Positions 55,330 through 64,000 of a stretch of 64,000 bases of DNA are shown here, in pieces. A program made the position numbers and the translations under genes. How positions within the stretch are numbered: the first letter of the stretch is position 1; the number at the start of each line of letters is the position of its first letter. The notes beneath the pieces are model-generated. The model ran no database searches. It was not told the DNA's origin and saw only the letters and a program-made list of their open reading frames with translations. Location of the stretch: positions 5,642,001 through 5,706,000 of the forward strand of contig OX579639.1 in assembly GCA_951230915.1 (NCBI GenBank), in the 5' to 3' direction. This DNA is from Antitrichia curtipendula. Taxonomy: Eukaryota; Streptophyta; Bryopsida; Hypnales; Leucodontaceae.

Positions 55330-55415
55330 TGAAATTTGACGGACTCTCAACTAGAGTTTGGGTCTCCATTTTTGGCCAATCCAAACTCTGGTCGAGAGCC
55401 CGTCAAATTTTATGC
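55330..55415. repeat. Inverted repeat in the Harbinger right part
   Basis: AAATTTGACGGACTCTCAAC...AGAGTTTGGG and its mirror CCAAACTCTGGTCGAGAGCC...GTCAAATTT face each other across about 20 bases. GACGGACTCTCGACC recurs at 55519 near the terminus, so this is probably a nested MITE end or subterminal motif. Confidence 0.7.
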
Positions 55416-55557
55416 CATATAGGCAGCCATGTAAGCAACGGACTTTAGATTTTGGTGCGTAGTGTGAAGGGTTGAGAAGCCAAACTCAAGGTTTCTTGGC
55501 CTCCTGTTGGTAGAAACCGACGGACTCTCGACCTCTGGCCATAGTATGAAGTGCTCC

Positions 55558-57870
55558 TAAGCTTAATCATTTTAAACACACAATACCGGCTAGAACACAT
55601 AGTATCGGCTTCGAGGATTTATGACGTATAATGGATTTCAATATAAAAACAACCTCTCCACCTTCAAATCTTGTGAATTGTTGATAAAGTAAGGTAGCTA
55701 CCCATTTCCAACCACTTAAGTAATTATGCATATTTGGAGCGCAAGTTTCTTAAGTGTGGAATTTTTTCTATATATAGAAATGAAATTTGGAAAGATTGCA
55801 TATTTTTTAACATTTTATTACACAAAATATAATTATTCCCTTTGTCTCATTAAAAACCTCCAAATCAAGCACAATTTGTGTCCCACTAAAAAGCTTCGTT
55901 TACTGATTTTAACCATTGAATAAGCGTTGGTTGTATTGAATGACCTCATGGGAGTAACCGAGTAAGTGGTAAGCAATCAAGGAGCATTCTCTTCCTAGCA
56001 AGCTTTGCCTTGCCATATGATGCACCACGGTTGCTATCATGTGAGCCTATGTATATTGAGCCCTAAGATTTCAATACCATTTTTTTAAGAGGGGGGGGGG
56101 GAGGGGGTAAAAAAATTATTATTCATATTCTTATAAATTTTCTCCCCCACAAGCTGTATTTTTTGCCTATAAAGTTGATCATCCAAAATTGTAATAATCT
56201 AGAAATCCAATGGTCAATATTTTCCACAATTAATTCTATGCATACTAAACAAAATAGTCTTTACTTTTGTATGGTTAGGATTAGAAATTTTAAGCACATT
56301 CATGTGCAAAAAAATATCAAAGTGGGCAGTTCGTTGAAAACCTCCAATATCAAAAAGTTGTTTGGCCTTGAGGAGTTAATAAGTAATAACATTACAAACT
56401 CCTAAGTGATGTATTTCACTACGGTTTTTGAAAGTGCCAATATATAGGCTTTAAAGAATATAGACCCCAATTTTTTTTTTTTAGGGAATGCTTGAACTTC
56501 CTCCCTGCTTCTTTCTTCAAATCTTATTACAACGTATTAGTGAACTTCTTGTTATGAAATGGTTTGAAGGAAGTTATTAGAGCTTTTATCTTCCTACTAA
56601 AATCAATAAGCCAAAGTAATTAGAGTACTTTATCCCAAACCAAGTCAAAAAAAAAATACATACTTGATTAGTGGCATACATTTGTATTTTTAATCATTCC
56701 AAATTGAACCTTATGTTTTAAAATTACTAAAAATAAAAATAAAAATTTCTATACCATTTTGTTTGTACAAAGTATAGACTATAAATGTCGAAGAAAGTAT
56801 TTTTTTCAATCACTATTATTCTTTTCACTGGAAAAACATTATGTTTGCTTTCTTTTCTATTATATTACATTTTCTAAATAAACTTTTAAATATTTCTCGC
56901 ACTAAAATTTTGAAAATTAGAAAATGCAACAAGTATGTCAAATTATTACTCTAAAAGATCCCAATTTACAAAATTTTGAGATTTATCTCATTCTACCAAG
57001 AATTTGACATTGAAAATTTGAAGAGGTTAAATTGTGTCTTCTTGGTCCTTGAGGAGACATTGTGTCTTTTTTGGTCCTTGGACCACTATTCTTTTTTCAT
57101 CACCAACATCAATCAAAACTACCATTTCTATTGCAAAGATTTAAAAAGATTAAAAAATTGTTTACTTGCATATCTAATTGTAGGATCTTGCACTATATTA
57201 GTATAAAAATGTGAAAGAAATTTCAAATACTTTGACAACTTCTTTTGCAAGATATTTGAATTTAAAGTGTACAAAATGGAGATTTTGCACCTTCTGTGAT
57301 TAGATTATAAGATTTTGAATCTTCTTAACTTAAATTTCTTGCTTTATATATATATTTATCTTATAATTTTTTATATTGAAAAATCGAGTTAAGAGTCTAG
57401 AAAATAATGTTTTTAATTTGTTAACCCTAGGTGAATTGGTGGAGGTGGGCAATGTCATTGTTGGGAAGAGGATGATTGTGGTGAGGATAGGAAAAATTGT
57501 TGCGATTATGGCAAGGATTTTTTTGAATAGGAGGGTCTTTGAAATTGGAAGTGCGGGCAGAGGCAGAAATAACTTTGTAGGATTCTTGTGCAGTATGCAA
57601 TGTTCATTGTGTTGCCTTGCATTGAGAATATTATTGTTATATGAGGACAAGACATTTGAAATTAGAGAATTGGCATATGATATTGCTCTACAGTGCCCTG
57701 CATTCTTCATATGCGTCAGGTTGTTCATTTTCTAAATTTGAAAAAGTTTGGTCTTGTAGGCACTACACATGGCAAAAACGACATGAAGAGAACCGCAAAT
57801 CAATGGGAATTCAATAGCGCAATGCAAAATGTGCAAGGTTAGTGATTTGGAAAGTTGTGAATGCAAATAT
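55558..57870. other. AT-rich spacer with a G-tract and a lone TTAA-type end
   Basis: No gene recognised. CCTTGAGGAG followed by TTAA at 56366-56379 resembles the right end of the element at 38999-39968, but no partner end was found. A G-rich run sits at 56091-56107. Overlapping ORFs on both strands at 57330-57735 have no family resemblance. Confidence 0.35.
56091..56107 (+). repeat. Poly-G tract
   Basis: Eleven G, one A, then five G: a mononucleotide run that could form a G-quadruplex or simply be slippage-prone. Confidence 0.8.
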
Positions 57871-57958
57871 CACTAGAAGAAACCTGGGTTTTTTTTTATG
57901 TCCAAAAAAGTGGACGTCCTAATTTTGGACGTAAAAAAAACACAGGTTTCTTCTAGTG
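57871..57958. mobile_element. 88-bp CACTA-like MITE, TSD TAT
   Basis: The ends CACTAGAAGAAACCTGGGTT and (other strand) CACTAGAAGAAACCTGTGTT are nearly identical and are flanked by TAT on both sides (57868-57870 and 57959-57961). The interior has a second palindrome, GTCCAAAA...TTTTGGAC, so the whole element folds back on itself. Confidence 0.88.
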
Positions 57959-60900
57959 TATTGAACTTTCAAGAGGAAGGAGGTTGGGCAAGCAATGGAC
58001 AAGGGTCACGGTATTGTTCAAAGATGTGAACAATACTGACTTTCAAGAATTCAATGTCTACCCAACTAGTGCTGGACCTGCTTTTCCAACTGCCTTGCCA
58101 CTCAAACCTCCAACTGCTATACAATGTTGTTCTTTCTCTTTTACTGAAATTTGTGTTTAGCAATTTTGGATTTTAGGTGAGGCTATATTTTCATTCTCTT
58201 CCTTGCATAGTCTTAAGGCAAAATTCAAATGACTACCATGGATTTGTTGTGCAAGATATTCTAGGTTTTCTCATTTACAGTTTTAAGCAAATTGTCTTTT
58301 GGCTTCTTGTGTCTTTTTTGTACTAGCTATGTCATTTCAATTTAGTTTTGAAAGGGCAATTGACTAAATAATTTTCTTTAATGTAAAAAAACCTTAAATT
58401 AGATTTTAAAAAGAGCGAATGGACAAGATATATAGAGAAACTAAATAGCCTTAGTGTCTTTTTGAATTGGATTAGGCAAGTCATCTTTCAACTTTTGGTA
58501 GCTATATAATTAGGCAATTAGACTTTAGTTTTGGGAAGTTCATATCAAAGTCAAAATTTATGTATATGGCTCATTGATGATCTTGTAATAGTGAACTCGT
58601 TCAATTTAAAAGACTGTTTTCAAAATTGTAATTGTGAAATTGTGGGAAGCTAGTTGCTTGTGTAATGGCGTGGAATTGTGTGTGTATATGAGTTGGGAAT
58701 CTGGATTTCTTGTTGATAGTTTTTAGATCGTCAATTACTTGTTTATGCCACTAGCATGTGAGAGATCTAGGAGAGCATCTTTTTAGGTTGACCGCTTGTA
58801 GGTAAATTGGCAAATCAATCTGTCAATTTTGCAAATAGCAAAGTTTAGGAGAGACTTAGGAATGAAGCTACTTGGTTGACAGTTGAGTCAGACGAGTAGG
58901 CTTGTCAAATTGCTATGCATGGCAAAGATAAGTCGATATAGTTGTGTGGATTGATTGAAGGAGAAATTAAATTGAAGATGTTGTGATCACTAGGAAGGTC
59001 TTGAAGTCAAATTGCCAGATAGACGAAAGAGTCAAGCAAATCAGCAAGTGGAGACGGTGTGGAAGATAAGTCATGACTTTTTAAATTGTTGTTGTTGTGA
59101 ATAGTTATTTTGTGATTTTGAAATGGCCATTCTTTGTATTTTGCATGCATATGGTAGAACAATTATTTGAATTTTGTAGAAGTTTATGTAGCAATTAGCC
59201 AGTTGTATGATTATAGTAGATTGACATGTTTGGGCAAATTGTCTTGTATGCATATGGTATAAATTAGCTGATATTGTTTTAATACTAGAGAAGTTGAATG
59301 TAAGAGACAGCTTGTTGGCACGAACTAAGTGGCTAAGTAGGAAGTAGATGTTAATTTGTTAATTCATAAATTCACACTGCTAGATGTTGAGGTAAATTGC
59401 TTTTTAGGCAAATAGACTTGTGACTTGGGTGGCAACATGCTACAATTGATTTACAAGCAATTACTCATGGAATTATATAATTTTTGATATTTAATTTGAA
59501 GTGTTTAATCTGAGTTTGGAATTAGAATGTGAGATGAATTTACATTTGTCTTAATATGGTTGTGAGGATGTTTGAATTAGGCTATAGGTGTATGGGAGTA
59601 ATTGACAAATAAATACACTTTAAATCCTATTCTACTTGAAAACTAACCCTAGTTACTTAAACGACAAACAAATTGACCTTTTCCCAAAAAGAATCTCTAT
59701 ATTAGTAACCTTAGGTTTTGGCCTTAGGATAGAAAAAATCCAACTTACATGGCTCTTCAATGAGCTCAATGTTGGCTCTGGCCTTGGATGAATAGAAAAG
59801 CAATACGGATTTGGTGCTTGATGCTACATAAGCATTGATAGATTTTGATTTAGGATTTGGTTCACTTCTTGTTACTGATTCTTGTAGAATTTAGGATTTA
59901 TATAGTCCTCTGGCATAATACTATAGGAGTATCACTCAAATTCCTTCTAAGGCGCTCTTCAATATGAAGGTGGTGCTTGATGGATATTGGGAATTGAGCC
60001 TCGTGAAACAGCATAGATTCTTTTAGGGATTGGATCAGGAAAAGGTGCAAAACGGATTGTATGCTTTGTTTTTCTATTGAAAGTCTGTTTGGGGTATTGG
60101 ACAAACCCTAGAGCTACTATGATTTGTTCTTAGGTGCATGTAGGATTTGATTCTTATTTGTGAATTGCCATTGATAGGGACACTCAAATTGCTATAATGT
60201 TGTTATGAAAGCTTTTATGTTTCTTCTTTTCTCTACTTTGTTCTTATTTCAGTTGATGGAACCACTATTTGTGTTATTATTTTACATGAATAGTGACGGA
60301 CAATTCCCACATCTTTGCAGTAGGAGAATTATGCACTTGAAGTTCTACCTTTCAACAAAAATTGTTGCGTTTGCTAATACAATAATCCGTTCCTTATGTG
60401 TTTACCCATTCTTTTTTTTCTCACATCCACCTATCTGTTTTATTGATCTATTTCAAGGCATTGTGGAGTGTACCCTAGCTATTGTGTATGCTTCGTACAA
60501 GGGGAACCAGTCACTTGGAGAGGAGTGACAATTTCAATTGGAACACCCCCCACAGATGACTCTCGTCTTTACAGATGACTAAACTCCCAGTCCAAACAGA
60601 GATCCTAGTATGAGATTGCTAGGAAATGAAAGTACGGTTACGCTTTGTTCCATGTTGCATTTCAAGAAGATGCAATTGTACTTGTCAATGGGATTTTGCA
60701 TTCAATGAAATGGAAGACTTATTGGTTTTATTGTCTTGGGTTCTATTTGAAATTAAATAGTTTTTGGTACATGAGTTACAGCCATGATGTTTGATATCTG
60801 ATGTGGCAGAGTAAGCTTAGTTTTCAAACATGCAACCTCCTTGAACTTAAGGTAGTATGCTCTAAAAGCAACCATTTTAGGGTTGGTCTGTCTTTTTTAT

Positions 60901-61598
60901 AGGCTTCCATGGACACACATATTTTTTAGATCATTTTTTAGAAAAATAAAAATAGATGTGGAACCTAATACAAGTGGTTTTGTATTTTTCTAAGCATTTT
61001 TGAATTACATAATTTAAGGTCAAGAAGATGCAGTCAATCACATGATGTATTGCAAACTAGGATACAATAACCTTTCAAATTGTTTGTTGTGCCATTCAAA
61101 AAAATTAGCAAGACAAACTTTTGTTATGGGCAGTAGCACTCATCTTTACCTTTGCAATTGACATGTACAATTCTTGTTACAAACATATTACTGAAACTTG
61201 TTTACTAAACTTTGGTACCATACATACTTGAAGCACTCCGGTTTACCTCTACAACCTACATGTGCAATTTTTGTGACAAACATAATAATCATACTTCTTT
61301 ATTAAACATAAACAGCATAAACACTTCAAACACAAGTTCAATGCCATAAAAATATGTCATATTACCAATCATATTGTAGTTGCAAGTCCAGATGTCCTCA
61401 CTCAACATTATGTACAAGACATGGACTATTTATTTATGGCATATATAATAACTTGAGGCCTTCATATGGCATCAAGTAAAAATCATATAGTGATTACAAC
61501 ACACTAACAAAGCAGACTAGGAAACTAACATATCCACATGAATATGACTACTTCAAGTTACCACCTATAGCACACACTAATTACATCCAATGATTACT
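57959..61598. other. Gene-poor AT-rich spacer
   Basis: Nothing coding recognised across 3.6 kb. ORFs up to 107 codons (for example 60205-60528) are hydrophobic low-complexity frames without homology. The last few hundred bases may belong to the 3' part of the piggyBac element, but no TTAA/CCC terminus was found. Confidence 0.35.
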
Positions 61599-63900
61599 CT
61601 AGTAACAAGGGATTTTGCACATATAAGCCCCACCACATCCAAGTCACTTATGTGAATGCTTTCTTTGACATACCCTACAAAGTCTTCTTGCTTTACCCAC
61701 GAGCCATGGCCCATGAGTTGCAAGCACTGTAGGCAAAAATATAGAGTAGCATTGAGTCCTCCTTGACCATTGTAATGCCAACTCCTTTGCCAACTACAAA
61801 TGAAACTGGAGATGAGACTTTGGAATTGTAAAGAACTTGAAACTAAGATTAGAATACAATATCCAAGAATTAACTATACATGTGTCTAATAGGAAGTGGA
61901 ATATACGATGCTACCACTTTTGACTTTGTGATAAAGTGAAATAATTGCCATATAATTGGTCATGACTATGAACACCATGCATGTTTCTCTGATATTGTGT
62001 ATGCCTTGGGCCACTGCTCATTGATTTAGGCCTCCTTTTTCCTTTCTCTGGATACTCATCTTCTCAATTGTTGGAGGAATTTGCTCACCATGTGTAGATA
62101 GGAGTAAAACGGGACTATTGTCTTTCCACACTATGCAACAAAATTTTCCCAATGGGGGGCATTCTTCAATCACTCCATCCCATTTTATTTTTTTCAAATT
62201 CATTGTTGCCCACATGTCTTGTAGTACATATTTCCTATCAGAGCAAAAAGTACTAGTAGCCATAATGCCATTTTCTAACAAGTCCATGAAAAATGGTAGA
62301 GAGTGAAGAAATTGTTGACAATGAATATATGTCTTTGGCCATGCAAACTTCGCATTAGGTTTTTAACCACTAAAGCCGCTTGAAGCCATGTCTCCTTTGC
62401 ACTTGTGGACAAAACAAGTGTACCAAGTTCCCCATCTGGTACAAATTTTTCCTCTGATAGTTCCACTTCTTTATCATAGTGCACTTCAAAGTTCCACAAG
62501 TACTTCACAACAACATCGACTAAAGACCAAATCTTGATGCTAAAACGACAAGGTTTTCATAGTATGTATTGCCTAATAGGACAAAATTGCCCTTTATACC
62601 TTACCATACTTTCATCAACAATGACTTATTGATGAAGGTTCCACAATTTTTGACACCGTCTCCAGATGTCCCCTACTAACCATTTAACTTTTGTTATCTT
62701 ATCTCTTCACATTGGTGTTTGTAACTCCTTGGCAATACATGGGCTTGCTATATGAAGACATCTTGTTATAGATACAAAGCAATCTCTAGTTAGCATTTTA
62801 GATATAACTGGGCAATGAAACAAAGGCTCTTCTACTGCCCAATAACATCTAATGTTTGGCACATACTTCAACCCCATATACATGGTGATGGCTAAAAATG
62901 CTCTAAATTCATGCCAACCTAGTGGAATCAAATCTAATCCCCTATTTGTTTGTCATGTCTTCTTGTTCACTATTACTGAGGCATATCGATTTGTTTCCCT
63001 TATTATTTTGGCTATAGTTCCTGGTGTAAAAAATCTGCTCAAATAAGACCAAAGGTGATGGTAATCTGTCATATGGTTTGATACTTCCTAGTCTGCATCT
63101 AGTGAAAGGCACCAGAGTCTTGCTGAAAGTTGTTTTGGTGGAATTCCATTGCTCAGTGGCAAACTGGATGAGCAGTGGATCAATTTTTTTTGTCTTTCCT
63201 CCAATGGCACAACGGGGGTGTTGGGAAGGACCTGGTTAGTCACTTGCAAACGGTATGGAATTGGCGCTTTTCCTTCCTCCCACGCTTTGAGCCTTGGTTT
63301 TTGAACAACTTCCTTTGTTTTGCAACTCAAACTCTGCAAAGGTCACGCTTTTGCCTCTAGCCCTTTTCTTCAAGGAAGACATAAACTCCCTCTAATGCAT
63401 TGTACTAAGGTTTATGTTGCAACTCTTTTTCCTATAGTGTCTTCACTCTGCAATCTTGTATGACTTCCGCTAGTACCTCCTTTAAGTCTACCATTAGTAT
63501 TTGCATCACCATTCCCGGGATATTCTGCAAGATACCGTGTAACAACTCTGCGTGTATTGGAATTTGGGATGAACGGAGCATAATTAGTGAATTTGCTTTT
63601 GTTTCTTTTTTTTTGCAAAGTAACGCTTCCATCACTGCTACTATCTAATGCTTTGTAGTCATCAGAACTACTATCCTCAAAGGATGAGTCATTTCCTGCG
63701 GTGCCTTCTACCATCACTATGTAAGTAACTCTCATCTTCTAAATCTTTCTTTTGCCTTCTTCCGGGTCGCTTGAAAAAGTGTACTGACCTATAGAAAGAT
63801 CCATTTCTTGATTTGTTTCTAATCAAATAACTACCTGCCTTTCTTTTGTTTCTTGGAAGGTGTAAAAAATTCTCGCAAAAAAATTCTCTATTATCCATTG
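61599..63900 (-). pseudogene. piggyBac-superfamily transposase, degenerate
   Basis: Blocks of a DDE_Tnp_1_7 (PGBD-like) transposase follow in order on the minus strand. They are an acidic/Ser-rich N-terminus (DSSFEDSSSDDYKALDSSSD, 63690-63630); a Lys/Arg- and Pro-rich linker; TNRYASVIV; LGWHEFRAFLAITMYMGLKY with YWAVEEPLFHCPVISKMLTR (62930-62780); VDESMVRYKGQF (about 62610), which includes the first catalytic Asp; FIVNNFFT, where the second catalytic Asp is Asn; GIMATSTFCSDRKY; and WKDNSPVLLLSTHG. Last comes a Cys-rich tail (RRLCRVCQRKH, LGCGGAYMCKIPCY) near 61605-61700. In-frame stops and frameshifts make it non-functional. The first part may extend beyond the window. It belongs with the TTAA elements elsewhere in the window. 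Confidence 0.8.
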
Positions 63901-64000
63901 ATCTATGTTCTAGTGGAGGTTGCCTTCCATTTTCTATTCAATGAAATGTTTTTGAAAACAAATTGGTTCTAGGGTGGATACATTGGGGGTCACAAAAGTT

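Larger units (their letters stand above)
51756..55557. mobile_element. PIF/Harbinger element with nested MITE-like left part
   Basis: The left end GGGCCTCTTCACACTATAGC and the right end (minus strand GGAGCACTTCATACTATGGC) are similar, and GAGAGTCCG follows within 25-30 bases on both sides. The element carries a transposase relic on + (52501-53640) and a Myb/SANT-like ORF on - (54000-55068), the two-gene arrangement of PIF/Harbinger. A perfect 23-bp inverted pair at 51762-51784 and 52357-52379 shows that the left 620 bases are a MITE-like unit of the same family. TCA and TAA flank the ends, a poor match to the usual 3-bp TWA duplication. It sits about 90-120 bases upstream of the DEAD-box ATG. 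Confidence 0.75.

Noticed and set aside
57330..57735. Overlapping ORFs of about 120-130 codons on both strands
   Set aside because: Neither frame resembles a known family and both arise from one simple-composition stretch.
1..64000. CRISPR arrays, bacterial operons or prophage
   Set aside because: No regularly spaced repeats; genes are intron-containing and plant-type.

Overview
The window looks like nuclear DNA of a land plant. It carries five plausible host genes: a plant-specific very-long-chain 3-ketoacyl-CoA synthase, a D-aminoacyl-tRNA deacylase, an RBM34/Nop12-type RNA-binding protein, the 26S proteasome subunit RPN3, and a DDX47/Rrp3/RH10-type DEAD-box helicase. Three are split by short spliceosomal introns and two (KCS and helicase) are intronless. 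Plant telo-box motifs lie next to some of them, and the AT-rich space between is full of plant-type DNA transposons. A non-seed plant (bryophyte, lycophyte or fern) is my guess, because of the Dualen-like LINE and the piggyBac-type elements. The sequence alone does not settle the lineage.

Layout. 1-6291: a decayed LINE-like retroelement on the + strand, open at the left edge, with RT, RNase H, zinc finger and a probable restriction-like nuclease. It is interrupted by one complete CACTA element and one CACTA end. 6594-7115: a truncated TTAA-type element. 8081-10907 (-): a nearly intact hAT transposase gene with two nonsense codons. 11576-14670 (+): a promoter region with GC-rich inverted repeats, then the seven-exon DTD gene. 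15682-18856: two TTAA-flanked piggyBac-like non-autonomous elements. 20787-24270 (+): an old, deleted copy of the same hAT family carrying a 127-bp CACTA-like MITE. 25397-26312: a hAT MITE and a 78-bp-arm hairpin. 26910-28478 (-): KCS. 32223-35615 (-): RBM34-like gene. 38999-39968: piggyBac-like MITE. 40370-43733 (+): RPN3. 44413-48896: three more TTAA-type elements and a Stowaway element. 50284-51669 (-): DEAD-box helicase, whose upstream side is interrupted by a 3.8-kb PIF/Harbinger element (51756-55557). 55558-61598: gene-poor. 61599-63900 (-): a broken piggyBac transposase.

The DEAD-box helicase and the RBM34-like protein both belong to families acting in ribosome biogenesis, and both have telo-box motifs at their 5' ends. 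DTD acts in translation quality control, RPN3 in protein turnover, and KCS in wax, cutin and lipid elongation. They do not form a pathway cluster. The most unusual content is mobile DNA: several families of TTAA-flanked elements next to a piggyBac-type transposase relic, and a retroelement combining RT, RNase H and a restriction-like nuclease.
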